Source: an uncultured Verrucomicrobiales bacterium
Lineage (GTDB): Bacteria > Verrucomicrobiota > Verrucomicrobiia > Verrucomicrobiales > DEV007
Length of the DNA: 64,000 nt
Assembly: GCA_937891465.1 (NCBI GenBank)
Contig: CALAHF010000164.1
Coordinates: 62,001-126,000 of the forward strand
Direction of reading: 5' to 3'
In this document: in pieces, positions 51,939-61,157 of the stretch
How positions within the stretch are numbered: position 1 is the first letter of the stretch
How the letters are laid out: every line of letters begins with the position of its first letter
Program-made: the position numbers and the translations under genes
The notes under the pieces: model-generated
What the model saw: only the letters and a program-made list of their open reading frames with translations
Database searches by the model: none
What the model was told of the DNA's origin: nothing

Positions 51939-52571
51939 TTAAACTTTTTTGCTTTTTCGAGGCGTTTTCGGCTCTTCACCTCGCATCAGTCGCCCGATAT
52001 TTGAACGATGACGCCAGATTGCCATGATCGCCAAAAACGCGGCAAATCCTAGAACGGGCCAATCCCATGGTTTCTTAAAGAAGAGCGACTGAATCGCCAC
52101 CGTGATTGGCAGAGCAAGAGCTGCGCCAATCGAAGCGACGGAAACCCAACGAAGGGTTTGGTGCAAAATAAACCAAGCCAGCATGCCCACCACCAGCGGA
52201 ATCGGCAAAATTGGAGCCAGTGCGCCAGCCGAGGTGGCAATTCCTTTTCCGCCCCGAAATTTCAGCCAAAATGTGTAGTTATGACCCAAAATAGCTCCGA
52301 TCGCAGAGAAAATATGAATCAAGCTGTTGTCAGTCGCTGCCTTGGCGATCAAAACCGGAATGAGCCCTTTCAGGACATCGAGGATCAAAACGGTGATTCC
52401 AAGCGGTTTTCCGAGGACGCGGAACACATTCGTCGCGCCGATATTGCCACTGCCGTGTTCACGAATATCAAGTCCCCTCAGCCGGCCGGCCAAATAACCG
52501 AACGGTGTCGCGCCAATTACATAAGCAGCGACAACGGGCCAACCGATCTGGACAATTTCAGGGAAAGACAT
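51939..52571 (-). CDS. plsY: Acyl-phosphate:glycerol-3-phosphate acyltransferase
   Basis: PlsY acylates glycerol 3-phosphate from acyl-phosphate in the inner membrane. The 210-residue product has the family motifs YVIGATPFGYLAGRLRGLDIREHGSGNIGATNVFRVLGK and HNYTFWLKFRGGKGIATSAG, with five to seven membrane helices and a basic tail. Spacing to gpsA is 17 bases. The FAH-like gene lies 23 bases upstream in the same direction. Confidence 0.96.
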   Translation of the reverse strand: MSFPEIVQIGWPVVAAYVIGATPFGYLAGRLRGLDIREHGSGNIGATNVFRVLGKPLGITVLILDVLKGLIPVLIAKAATDNSLIHIFSAIGAILGHNYTFWLKFRGGKGIATSAGALAPILPIPLVVGMLAWFILHQTLRWVSVASIGAALALPITVAIQSLFFKKPWDWPVLGFAAFLAIMAIWRHRSNIGRLMRGEEPKTPRKSKKV

Positions 52572-52594
52572 TTCGGCCGATTGTGAGCGAAGGT

Positions 52595-53413
52595 TTATTC
52601 CGTGTCCAGTGAAGTCTCTGAAACGAGAGGTTCCGCGGCAACCACGGGATTAACCAACGGAAGAAGATCTTCGAAACGACATTCCAACGTTTCGCCGCCC
52701 TGAACTTCCATCGAAGTGCTGCCGGGGACCAAAATCACGTCGCCAGGGTGCAGCGTCATGATTTGAGATAAATCAGCAAGACGCTGTCCGAAATCGAGCG
52801 CGATCATTTCTTCAAAGACCTCATCCGAAACGACAAACCCCACATCCAGCGTCTCCTGATCGGCAAATTCATCCATCGATATCAAAATCGGGCCCAAGCT
52901 CAAAAACGAATCATACGCCGCTCGAAAACCCGATTCTTCGCGGGTCGTCAGACACGTCATTTGGGTGAATCCGGCGACAAAATCTCTCCAATTCGATTCT
53001 GCGGGATCGAAATTGCGGCATGATTTCCGAATGACCAATCCGACGCCAGCGCTCGCCATGATGTTTGGCACGTCGGGCAAACGAATTTCTCCATTTCCGC
53101 TAATCACCGAGCTTTGCGGTCTGGAACCATCCTGATCGATAATTTTTCCAGGCCGCGGAATCGCCGATCCCAACGTCGCGTTCTCAAAATGAATCGAAGC
53201 CTCCGGCGCACGCGGAAGCCGTTCATCCGCCTCGTGATCCCACCATTCCTGCATTTCCTCGAACTCCTCGCCGGATTCGAGAAGTTCGTTCAGTGTCCCC
53301 GGAAAAAAGGTTCCAAAAACCGCCCCGATTTGTTCCACCGAGAGGAAATGGTTTTCATGAAAATAACACAACTGCTCGTCTCCAAATTCGTTGATTAGAG
53401 TTCCCAATCGCAT
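52595..53413 (-). CDS. FAH-fold (fumarylacetoacetate hydrolase-like) protein, probably inactive
   Basis: The product (272 residues from MRLGTL) follows the FAH-family course: an early strand region, then ASAGVGLVIRKSCRNFDPAESNWRDFVAGFTQMTCLTTRE, in place of the usual E-x-E-L-x-x-V-I-G-k and D-Y-V-x-G-Y-T segments. LGPILISMDEFADQETLDVGFVVSDE and LHPGDVILVPGSTS then follow the FAH C-terminal half. The acidic metal ligands (E-x-E and the Asp of the RD motif) appear replaced, so catalysis is doubtful. It heads the operon with plsY and gpsA. Its ATG touches a degenerate palindromic repeat; a TTG within the repeat is a less likely start. Confidence 0.65.
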   Translation of the reverse strand: MRLGTLINEFGDEQLCYFHENHFLSVEQIGAVFGTFFPGTLNELLESGEEFEEMQEWWDHEADERLPRAPEASIHFENATLGSAIPRPGKIIDQDGSRPQSSVISGNGEIRLPDVPNIMASAGVGLVIRKSCRNFDPAESNWRDFVAGFTQMTCLTTREESGFRAAYDSFLSLGPILISMDEFADQETLDVGFVVSDEVFEEMIALDFGQRLADLSQIMTLHPGDVILVPGSTSMEVQGGETLECRFEDLLPLVNPVVAAEPLVSETSLDTE

Positions 53414-53456
53414 GTGATGAATCAACAGAGCCTGTTCATCTAATCAACTTCATTTG
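53414..53456. repeat. Dispersed palindromic repeat, short form, degenerate (copy 11)
   Basis: GATGAATCAACAGAGCC, GTTCATCTAATC and a decayed right end are recognisable. It abuts the ATG of the minus-strand FAH-like gene and lies 86 bases from the composite copy at 53543. Confidence 0.55.
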
Positions 53457-53542
53457 AATAGATTCCAGAATGCCGCGGGTAATTCTTGCCATTCCGCGAG
53501 GGATAGCGAAAATACGCTTCCTTTCTTCCGCATGAAATTCCG

Positions 53543-53671
53543 TTCTACGATCCAACAAAGCGACAAGCTGGCTTGCCAGCGGTCTGAGGATTCTCGCGAA
53601 GCGGAATCGGAAGACAGCTTTAAAATGAATCATCACGGTATGTTCGCCAATCCAACAGGGTTGGTTCGTGG
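53543..53671 (+). repeat. Dispersed palindromic repeat, composite long form at the oppA start (copy 12)
   Basis: This 129-bp copy starts TTCTACGATCCAACAAAGCG, has the core at 53560-53618 (with the palindrome GCTGGCTTGCCAGC) and ends CCAACAGGGTTGGTTCGTG. The start codon and the positively charged n-region of the OppA lipoprotein signal are inside it. Confidence 0.85.
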
Positions 53672-55550
53672 AGTCTTGGTTTTGGCTCTTGCCGCGGGTT
53701 TGGTCTCGTGTGAACGACCGGATCGGGTTGAGGAAGCGACGAAAAACAAGATTTTCCTCGCAGGGAACGGCGCTGAACCAAAAGCTCTTGATCCCCATCT
53801 TGTTTCTTCTGTTGGCGACAGCAATATCATGCGGGCGCTATTTGAGGGATTGGTCATCAACCATCCAAGCGATGATTCGGCACACCTTCCAGGGGTAGCT
53901 GAACGATGGGAACCAACAACGGGATCGGACTACAAGGAATGGACTTTTCACCTGCGGAAAGATGCCAAATGGTCGAACGGCGATCCCGTAACGGCGAGGG
54001 ATTTTGTGTATGCCTATCATCGGATTTTGGACCCAAAAATGCCATCCCCCTATGCGTCAATGCTCTACTTTTTGGTGAATGGAGAGATTTATAATAAGAA
54101 TTTAGTGGAAGAGATTGCGATCAAAGCGGCTCCAAATCCCGAATACCCTTGGGAATCAATCAAGGAGGTCGAATTTGGAGCCAATGATCAGTCGGAGAAC
54201 AATTTGAACAAAAAGGGACTGAATGGGCTCGATCTTGAAACACTGAAGCAAGTCCAGGCTGATCTTTCAACATACGAATGGCCAGAGGTGCTTTCGGATG
54301 AAGCAAAGCAATACATTCTCGATGCGTATGTCGCATTTTACGAGGCGGGTCGAACAGTGCAAAAGGAAAGGCCGGCAGGTGTGGTTGCGAAGGATGACTA
54401 CACGCTTGTTTGTAACTTGGAGGATCCCGCTCCGTTCTTTCCAGATGTGGTAAAACACACGACGTGGCTACCAGTTCATCAGGCAACAATCGAAAAATAT
54501 GGCGACATGACCGATCCGTTCACGGAATGGCAGAAGCCGGGAAACCATGTGGGGAATGGAGCCTTTCAGCTCACGGACTGGCGGATCAACGCTTATGTCC
54601 GAGTGCGGAAAAACCCTTATTATTGGGATCAGAAAACGGTCAAACTCAACGGGATCGATTTTTTACCTTTGGATAATCAGTTTACCGAAGAGCGGGCCTT
54701 TCGAGATGGGTTGGTGCATTACACTTACATTGTTCCCGGAAATATGATCGAATCCTATCGGAAGAATCAGCGGGAAGTTTTGAGGGTTGAAACTTACGCG
54801 GGCGTTTATTTTTTCCGTTGTAACACGCTCAAAGGACCCACCAAGGATGTGAACTTCAGACGGGCGCTGGCCTACTCGATTGATCAGGAGACGATTGTTA
54901 AATATGTCACGATGGGCGGGCAAATGCCAGCATATGGATTCGTGCCGCCGTCTGACGCTGGCTACAAACCACCGAATAAAATCAAATTTGATCCGGCGAA
55001 GGCGAAAGAATTTCTCAAAGCGGCAGGTTACGAAAGCGGCAAAGACGTGCCCGAGTTCACGATTTTAATCAATACGTCGGAGGCCCATAAGGCAATTGCC
55101 GAAGCGGTTCAAGATATGTGGAAAACTCATCTTGGAATTGAGAAGGTAAAGATCTCTAACCAGGAATGGAAAGTGTTTCAGCAAACCTTGAAAGACATCG
55201 ATTACGATGTGGCTCGGTCAGGATGGATTGCGGATTACGTTGATCCAAATACTTTCTTGTCGTTATGGAATACAACGGATTCGAATAATGAGACCGGTTG
55301 GTCGAATCCGGAATACGATCGGCTTTTGAAGGAAGCCGCAGGAGTGAGCGATCCAGCAATTCGCTATAAAAAGCTATTGACGGCGGAATCCCTTTTACTC
55401 GATCAATTGCCCATTCTTCCGGTCTATTGGTACACCCGAGTCTATTTGCTACACCCTGACGTAAAAAATTGGCAGCCGCTTTTGTTGGATAATCACAATT
55501 ATAAATTCATCGATCTTGAAGCTGCCGATACACCTCCAGTGAAACCGTAA
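53625..55550 (+). CDS. oppA: Oligopeptide ABC transporter, substrate-binding lipoprotein
   Basis: OppA-type proteins capture peptides outside the inner membrane and hand them to OppBC. The product (641 residues from ATG 53625) has a lipoprotein signal (GVLVLALAAGLVSC), then the SBP_bac_5 pattern: AEPKALDPHLVSSVGDSNIMRALFEGL, WTFHLRKDAKWSNGDPVTARDFVYAYHRILDP, KDVNFRRALAYSIDQETIV, and DYDVARSGWIADYVDPNTFL. A second ATG at 53640 is possible. Both starts lie within a composite repeat, which also encodes the first residues (MNHHGMFANPTGLVRG or shorter). The frame is open further upstream through the repeat. It is the first gene of oppABC. ATPase genes are not next to it. Confidence 0.93.
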   Translation: MNHHGMFANPTGLVRGVLVLALAAGLVSCERPDRVEEATKNKIFLAGNGAEPKALDPHLVSSVGDSNIMRALFEGLVINHPSDDSAHLPGVAERWEPTTGSDYKEWTFHLRKDAKWSNGDPVTARDFVYAYHRILDPKMPSPYASMLYFLVNGEIYNKNLVEEIAIKAAPNPEYPWESIKEVEFGANDQSENNLNKKGLNGLDLETLKQVQADLSTYEWPEVLSDEAKQYILDAYVAFYEAGRTVQKERPAGVVAKDDYTLVCNLEDPAPFFPDVVKHTTWLPVHQATIEKYGDMTDPFTEWQKPGNHVGNGAFQLTDWRINAYVRVRKNPYYWDQKTVKLNGIDFLPLDNQFTEERAFRDGLVHYTYIVPGNMIESYRKNQREVLRVETYAGVYFFRCNTLKGPTKDVNFRRALAYSIDQETIVKYVTMGGQMPAYGFVPPSDAGYKPPNKIKFDPAKAKEFLKAAGYESGKDVPEFTILINTSEAHKAIAEAVQDMWKTHLGIEKVKISNQEWKVFQQTLKDIDYDVARSGWIADYVDPNTFLSLWNTTDSNNETGWSNPEYDRLLKEAAGVSDPAIRYKKLLTAESLLLDQLPILPVYWYTRVYLLHPDVKNWQPLLLDNHNYKFIDLEAADTPPVKP

Positions 55551-56479
55551 TGGAAGGTCTGAAATACATTGGCTCAAGAATCCTCCAGTCGTTCTTTGCA
55601 CTGTTCTGTATCATTACGATTACGTTTTTTCTCGTGCGGCTCGCGCCGGGCAGCCCTTTGAGTGATGAAAAGGCTATACCACCTCATCTTCTGGCGCAGA
55701 TGAACGAAAAATACGGATTGGATAAATCGATTCCCGTTCAATACGTTCGATACCTTGGTTTGTTGAGTCGTGGTGATTTGGGACCTTCTTTTGCGAACAA
55801 AGGATTCACAGTGAAGGAAGTCATTGCTCAGAGTTGGCCTGTGTCTGCGATCATCGGATTTCTGGGATTGGGCATTGCGTTGGTGATCGGCATTCCGGTC
55901 GGCGTTTTTGCAGCATCAAAACGAAACACCAACACTGATTATTTCCTGATGGGTGTGGCTATGCTTGGTATTTGTCTTCCGACGTTTGTTATTGGGCCCC
56001 TGCTGGGTCTCCTCTTTGGATTGAAACTTGATTGGTTTGATGTCGCGGGTTGGGAAAATAGCACGGCTTGGTTGCTGGCTTCACTGACGCTCGGGCTCTA
56101 CTACGCGGCCTACATCGCCAGGCTCACGCGCGGTTCGATGCTGGACGTGCTCAGTCAGGACTACATTCGGACTGCTCGAGCAAAAGGCGTTGGGCCACTA
56201 AAAATTCTTTTCAAACATGCTTTCCGAGGTGGAATCACACCCGTGGTTGCCTATCTGGGACCTGCCCTGGCTGGGCTCATCGGAGGATCATTTGTAGTTG
56301 AACAAATTTTCGGGCTTCCCGGACTGGGGCAGCATTTCATTAAAGCAGCGGTCAATCGTGATTTGCTGCTCATCAACGGAACCGTGACCGTTTTTGCCAT
56401 CCTGATCATCGCAATGAATTTCATTGTCGACTTGGTGCAGGCCTGGCTTGATCCCCGCCGCAAACTCACTACTTCATGA
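55550..56479 (+). CDS. oppB: Oligopeptide ABC transporter, permease OppB
   Basis: The 309-residue product has six membrane helices, an N-terminal FALFCIITITFFLVRLAPGSPL typical of the DppB/OppB family, and the EAA loop DYIRTARAKGVGPLKILFKHAFRGGITPVV that contacts the ATPase. Its ATG overlaps the oppA stop (TAATG), so translation is coupled. Confidence 0.95.
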   Translation: MEGLKYIGSRILQSFFALFCIITITFFLVRLAPGSPLSDEKAIPPHLLAQMNEKYGLDKSIPVQYVRYLGLLSRGDLGPSFANKGFTVKEVIAQSWPVSAIIGFLGLGIALVIGIPVGVFAASKRNTNTDYFLMGVAMLGICLPTFVIGPLLGLLFGLKLDWFDVAGWENSTAWLLASLTLGLYYAAYIARLTRGSMLDVLSQDYIRTARAKGVGPLKILFKHAFRGGITPVVAYLGPALAGLIGGSFVVEQIFGLPGLGQHFIKAAVNRDLLLINGTVTVFAILIIAMNFIVDLVQAWLDPRRKLTTS

Positions 56480-57408
56480 TTTCGTCCAGCGCCAGTGATT
56501 CAGGGGTTCCCGTCGTCGAGATCGAAAAAGGATCTTCGCTCGGCAAAGATGCGTGGTATCGTCTGCAAAAAAACAAGCTGGCGATGTTCAGCTTTTGGTT
56601 CTTCATCGCGATCACATTGATTTGTTTTGTTGTCCCGCTCATTCCAGGAATTCCGAATCCAAACAAGACATACCCGGATCTGAAATCGATGGACGCCTTT
56701 CAGTCTGCAGTTTCCAAAGACGGCGAGAAAGTCTTTTACCTGTTGGGCAGCGATTACCTTGGGCGGGATATTTTTTCAAGAATCCTCAGCGGTGGCCGCG
56801 TTTCTCTCGGAGTTGGATTTCTGGCGACATTTGTTTCACTGACAATTGGTGTCCTTTACGGGGCGGTTGCTGGCTTTATCGGAGGTCGGCTCGACACGAT
56901 CATGATGCGGATTGTCGACGTTTTATATGCGCTGCCGTTCATGATTTTGGTGATCATTCTCGTAACCATTTTCCAAAATAGTTTGTGGCTGCTGTTTGTT
57001 TGTATCGGCGCGGTGGAATGGCTCACCATGTCGCGAATTGTCCGCGGACAGGTTCTGTCGCTGAAGAATCAGGAATTTGTTGAAGCGGCCCGCAGTCTTG
57101 GCCTTTCGAATTGGCGAATCATTATCCGCCATCTTATTCCTAACACGGTTGGGCCGGTCATCGTTTACACAACACTGACCGTTCCTGCCGTGATGCGCTT
57201 GGAAGCGATTCTGAGTTTTCTCGGTCTTGGAGTCCAGCCTCCTCATGCGAGTTGGGGTAGTCTCATCAAAGAAGGTGCCGATCGGATGGTGAGCGATCAG
57301 GCGTTGCTGATTTATCCAAGCATTGTGTTCGCAGCGACACTCTTCGCTCTGAACTTTTTGGGCGATGGCTTGCGCGATGCGTTGGATCCGAAAACTTCGA
57401 AAGATTGA
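56476..57408 (+). CDS. oppC: Oligopeptide ABC transporter, permease OppC
   Basis: The 310-residue product has the OppC_N segment (KDAWYRLQKNKLAMFSFWFF), the characteristic YLLGSDYLGRDIFSRILSGGRVSLGVG and the EAA loop FVEAARSLGLSNWRIIIRHLIPNTVGPVI. It overlaps oppB by four bases (ATGA). The OppD/OppF ATPases are missing here and must be encoded elsewhere. Confidence 0.95.
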   Translation: MISSSASDSGVPVVEIEKGSSLGKDAWYRLQKNKLAMFSFWFFIAITLICFVVPLIPGIPNPNKTYPDLKSMDAFQSAVSKDGEKVFYLLGSDYLGRDIFSRILSGGRVSLGVGFLATFVSLTIGVLYGAVAGFIGGRLDTIMMRIVDVLYALPFMILVIILVTIFQNSLWLLFVCIGAVEWLTMSRIVRGQVLSLKNQEFVEAARSLGLSNWRIIIRHLIPNTVGPVIVYTTLTVPAVMRLEAILSFLGLGVQPPHASWGSLIKEGADRMVSDQALLIYPSIVFAATLFALNFLGDGLRDALDPKTSKD

Positions 57409-57420
57409 CTGACCGCTTGG

Positions 57421-57794
57421 TTAGCTGTGGTGATCTTCAGCAAGGTTTGCGTTTTCGCGGGTTTTGAAAAACATCCAAGCATGCATCAGAATTCCATAAG
57501 CAATCAGAGCATATGCGACCGAATTTAAAGCACCGCTGTACAGAGAAAGAAATTCCCAAGCGTTTCTGGACCTACGTCGCCATTGTTGATCATTCCCACA
57601 ACCGGGAAAAAATAAAGGATATGGGCAATGCCTGTGAGAAATGGGATTGATGCACCAATCGGGATTAAGAAGTTGTAGTGACGCTTTTCAGCCTGAAAAA
57701 GCAGAATCCCCGCTATGGCAATTACGACGTGTAAGAGTGGCCAAATAATCATGACGATCGCGTTGATCGCCTGATGCGATCGGGTTTGGTTCAA
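57421..57794 (-). pseudogene. Small multi-span membrane protein split by a frameshift
   Basis: The first frame (from a TTG at 57794) encodes about 89 residues with three hydrophobic helices (INAIVMIIWPLLHVVIAIAGILLF, FLIPIGASIPFLTGIAHILYFF) and stops at 57525. The next frame continues without a stop from about 57548 to TAA at 57421: SLYSGALNSVAYALIAYG, then ILMHAWMFFKTRENANL. This is an obvious fourth helix and C-terminal tail. Loss of one base near TTTCTTTCTCTG (about 57540-57551) explains this. Family unknown. It may be a real frameshift or a sequencing error. The start codon is also uncertain. Confidence 0.65.
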
Positions 57795-57808
57795 TCATCC
57801 TCGTTTAA

Positions 57809-58633
57809 TTATAGTTCAATCTCAATTCCCGCGCTTTCGGCAACCTCGCGCATCCGCTCCAAGCCGACCTTCGCAGTTTCCAGCGGATCTTTGTCCCACC
57901 ATTCCTGAGAAAAAAGTTCGAGGCTGAGCCATTTGTCGTAGCCTTTGCCTTTTAGCAATTCGAGCTCGGTTTTGAGATCGATCACCCCATCGCCAATCAT
58001 GACGCGGTCGGGGTCTGTCTGCTGACCGGATGGAATATTCGGATTGGCATCATTGATGTGATAATGGGCAATCCGTTCGAGCGGAAGCGCCTCAAGATCA
58101 GCCAAGGTCGTCTTATTATTCCAGTTGTGGAAGGCATCAAGAATGGTCACGCAGTCATCTGCTCCAGTGTTATCCATTACCGTGACGGTGTCTTCAACAT
58201 TGTTGAGGCTTGCGAAAAAACTGATGTATTCCAACACCGCCTGAACGCCCGTTTCGCGGCCGATTTGAAGCAAATCATTGTAGCCTTCATGGAGGTGATC
58301 GATTCCCGGCTGAATCAACGGCGGCGTGCAAACCATCAACGGAGCCTTGAGCCGAGCCGCCAATTCAAACCGCCGCCGCGCTTCATCCATCGAGAGTTTG
58401 TATTCCCAATCAACGCTTTCACCCCAGTTGCGAACCGCAATGAAACATGGAACCTCAAGGCCATAATCGGAGAGCGCTTTTTCGACATCCGAAATTTCGC
58501 CTCCTCGCCCGACATGTTCGTAAAGCTCGACAGCCCACAGCTCGATGCCTTTGTAGCCAGCCTCACCCGTCACCCGGATTTTATCTAGCAGCGGGACTGG
58601 CTTGATCGTTGAAGAATTGAGAGAAAGACGCAT
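57809..58633 (-). CDS. Sugar phosphate isomerase/epimerase (xylose isomerase-like TIM barrel)
   Basis: The 274-residue product fits the AP-endonuclease-2/xylose-isomerase-like superfamily. The barrel begins IRVTGEAGYKGIELWAVELYEH, with the metal-binding set visible as QAVLEYISF (Glu), VTILDAFHNWNN (Asp and His), HYHINDANP (His) and LSLELFSQEWW (Glu). Members isomerise or epimerise sugars such as myo-inositol derivatives. Substrate is unknown. It ends the two-gene unit with the beta-propeller protein upstream (5-base gap). Confidence 0.9.
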   Translation of the reverse strand: MRLSLNSSTIKPVPLLDKIRVTGEAGYKGIELWAVELYEHVGRGGEISDVEKALSDYGLEVPCFIAVRNWGESVDWEYKLSMDEARRRFELAARLKAPLMVCTPPLIQPGIDHLHEGYNDLLQIGRETGVQAVLEYISFFASLNNVEDTVTVMDNTGADDCVTILDAFHNWNNKTTLADLEALPLERIAHYHINDANPNIPSGQQTDPDRVMIGDGVIDLKTELELLKGKGYDKWLSLELFSQEWWDKDPLETAKVGLERMREVAESAGIEIEL

Positions 58634-58638
58634 GAAAA

Positions 58639-59580
58639 TTACTTTTTAAGAGCTGCGAGTTTTTTGCGAACGAGAGCCGATTGCTCTGCATCGAGGATCT
58701 GCCAGCAGGCCAGTCCGTTGCCAACCAGTTCCCACTCATCAAATTCCCAGACGACTTTCTTATCGCGAGTGATTTCAAAAATCTGCGGGTTCTTGTCACC
58801 CGCATGGCAGTTGCCGATGATGAGGTTCCCGTTTGGGAGTTCCTGCAAACAAGTGGTCCAGGCCAGTTCGATCTCCGTGCCGGGGACTTTTTTCGTGATG
58901 TCCCAGACGACTTCTTTCTCCGGCGAAACTTCAATGACGCTGTTCCCACTTCCGGTCGCGATCAGCGTGTTGCCGTTCTTCAAACGAATCGCTCCATAAA
59001 CCCGCGTGTCGGTAAGATATTCCCAGACAACCTTGCCCTCGGTATCGTATTCGGTGACCACTCCTGGCTGCTCCGCGCAGGCGAGATAATTACCATTATC
59101 CAACATCCGAACGAGCCGAGTTTTCTTGCGGCCGCCTTCACCCATCGGAATTTCTTTCACGAGTTTCCCGTCTTTATCCACGTGGGCGAAGCGCCCGACG
59201 CCACTTTCAGCGATCATAGTCTGGCCATTCTCCAATCGAGCAAACGCATGGACATCGACGCCTTTACCGTCATTTCCATTGGCGGTTTTTGATTCGTAAT
59301 CCCACACCACTTCTTTCCCCAGCGTGATTTCCTGAGTTCGTGTCCACGTGTCGTGAAACAAGATATTCCCATTGTCCATGAGATGCACATCGTGATGCCC
59401 TGTGTGGCCTTTTTCAGGACCAGCCGTGTCGTGTTTCCAGAGGATTTCTCCTTTTGAATCACAAATGGCGAGAACATTTTTGCCATACGACGCCCCAACA
59501 AGGACAAGTCGATCATCTTGCGAAAACGCAAAGGTGGATAAGAACAAACTACAAAGCACGAGGCCACGAAATAATCTCAT
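58639..59580 (-). CDS. Exported beta-propeller protein (PQQ/WD40-like)
   Basis: The 313-residue product has a signal peptide (LVLCSLFLSTFAFSQ) and about six similar beta blades with the recurring pattern 'DNGNxLxxxx...G+vVW+Y', for example LMDNGNILFHDTWTRTQEIT, MLDNGNYLACAEQPGVVTEYD, LKNGNTLIATGSGNSVIEVS. It resembles arylsulfotransferase-like or PQQ-type propellers, but no catalytic residue is certain. It is probably periplasmic and may bind a sugar or polymer handled by the isomerase partner. Confidence 0.85.
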   Translation of the reverse strand: MRLFRGLVLCSLFLSTFAFSQDDRLVLVGASYGKNVLAICDSKGEILWKHDTAGPEKGHTGHHDVHLMDNGNILFHDTWTRTQEITLGKEVVWDYESKTANGNDGKGVDVHAFARLENGQTMIAESGVGRFAHVDKDGKLVKEIPMGEGGRKKTRLVRMLDNGNYLACAEQPGVVTEYDTEGKVVWEYLTDTRVYGAIRLKNGNTLIATGSGNSVIEVSPEKEVVWDITKKVPGTEIELAWTTCLQELPNGNLIIGNCHAGDKNPQIFEITRDKKVVWEFDEWELVGNGLACWQILDAEQSALVRKKLAALKK

Positions 59581-59658
59581 GGCAGACTTTTACCGTAAAT
59601 CCCGTCGTGAGACGACTCTTTTCAGAAACTTAATGGTGGTGGGGTTCCCCGCACCGAC

Positions 59659-61113
59659 TCAGGTTCCGCTCTGATAGTTCACCGGCTCTTCAGTAATAGT
59701 GATGTCGTGCGGATGGCTTTCTTTTAAGCCACCCGCCGTAATCCGAACAAACTGAGCGCGTTCGCGAAGCTCTTTTAAATTCGAGGCACCGACGTAACCC
59801 ATGCCGCTTCGCAATCCGCCGAGCAATTGGAAAACAGTGTCGTTCAACGGTCCGCGATAGGGAACCCGCGCTTCGACCCCCTCTGCAACCAGTTTACCGG
59901 ATGAATTCTGACCGTAACGATCGCCCGATCCTTTGCGCATCGCTTTGACCGATCCCATGCCGCGATACTCTTTCCAGGTCCGCCCTTGGTAATTCACCAT
60001 CGAACCAGGGCTTTCTTTACAACCAGCGAGGAGTGAACCCAGCATCACCAAATCAGCGCCTGCTGCGAGTGCTTTCACGACATCACCCGAGTAACGAATG
60101 CCACCATCCGCGATGACCGAAACACCCGCTTCATGGCAAACGTCGCCGACATTCTGAATCGCAGAAAACTGTGGCGTTCCCACACCGGCAATCACGCGCG
60201 TTGTGCAAATAGAACCGGGACCAACCCCGACTTTCACTGCATTTGCTCCCGCAGAAATCAAATCAGCAGCCCCCTCGGCAGTGACCACATTTCCGGCCAC
60301 CACATCCGCTCCACCGATCGAGCGCAGTTTTTCAATCACTTCGAAAACCCGAGTCGTGTGCCCTGTCGCGGCATCGATAAATACCGCATCGGCACCTGCC
60401 GCGATCATTGCTTCAGCACGCTCAAAGTAGTCAGGGCCAACCCCGATTGCCGCTCCCACCATCAGCTGGCCATTGTTATCTTTAGCGGCGTTGAGGTATT
60501 GCTCGCGCTTCTCGATATCCTGCGCGGTAATCATTCCGGTCAACTTTCCTTCAGCATCGACCAGGGGAAGTTTTTCAATACGGTGCTCATACAACAACCG
60601 CTGGGCATCTTTCTGATTCGTGTCCATCGGCGCAGACACCAGTTTTTCGCGCGGCGTCATCACATCGCCGACTGTTTTGGCCGACTCCTGAATAATCCAA
60701 ATATCACGGCTCGTGACCATCCCGACGAGACGTCCCTCTCCATCAACCACAGGGAATCCATTCACGCCCCGCTTATTCATAATCCGCTGGAGATCAAATA
60801 GCGTCGTGCCCGCAGTCACCGTAAATGGATCCGTGATGACCATGTTTTCCGATCGCTTCACTTTCGCGACCATGTTGGCCTGATCCTCGATCGGCATATT
60901 GCGGTGAATCACCCCGAGACCGCCCTCGCGAGCCAACGCGATGGCCAATTCCGATTCGGTGACGGTATCCATCGCCGAAGAAACAATCGGAATTTTCAGC
61001 GAAATCCCGCTAGTGAGTTGCGTTGCAAGTTCCGTATCCGCCGGCAATATGGCGCTTTTTTGTGGAACCAGTAGAACGTCGTCAAAACTTAATCCGAGTG
61101 GAAGGTCTCCCAT
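59659..61113 (-). CDS. guaB: Inosine-5'-monophosphate dehydrogenase
   Basis: GuaB oxidises IMP to XMP, the committed step of GTP synthesis. The 484-residue product has the N-terminal [15 protein letters not shown], two CBS domains (about residues 95-200), the catalytic loop [19 protein letters not shown] with the nucleophilic Cys, [25 protein letters not shown] and the flap motif near [13 protein letters not shown]. Length and domain order are normal. Confidence 0.97.
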   Translation of the reverse strand: MGDLPLGLSFDDVLLVPQKSAILPADTELATQLTSGISLKIPIVSSAMDTVTESELAIALAREGGLGVIHRNMPIEDQANMVAKVKRSENMVITDPFTVTAGTTLFDLQRIMNKRGVNGFPVVDGEGRLVGMVTSRDIWIIQESAKTVGDVMTPREKLVSAPMDTNQKDAQRLLYEHRIEKLPLVDAEGKLTGMITAQDIEKREQYLNAAKDNNGQLMVGAAIGVGPDYFERAEAMIAAGADAVFIDAATGHTTRVFEVIEKLRSIGGADVVAGNVVTAEGAADLISAGANAVKVGVGPGSICTTRVIAGVGTPQFSAIQNVGDVCHEAGVSVIADGGIRYSGDVVKALAAGADLVMLGSLLAGCKESPGSMVNYQGRTWKEYRGMGSVKAMRKGSGDRYGQNSSGKLVAEGVEARVPYRGPLNDTVFQLLGGLRSGMGYVGASNLKELRERAQFVRITAGGLKESHPHDITITEEPVNYQSGT

Positions 61114-61157
61114 GGAAAGGTTTAATGAGAAGAACGCCCTCTTTCAACTGATAAATC

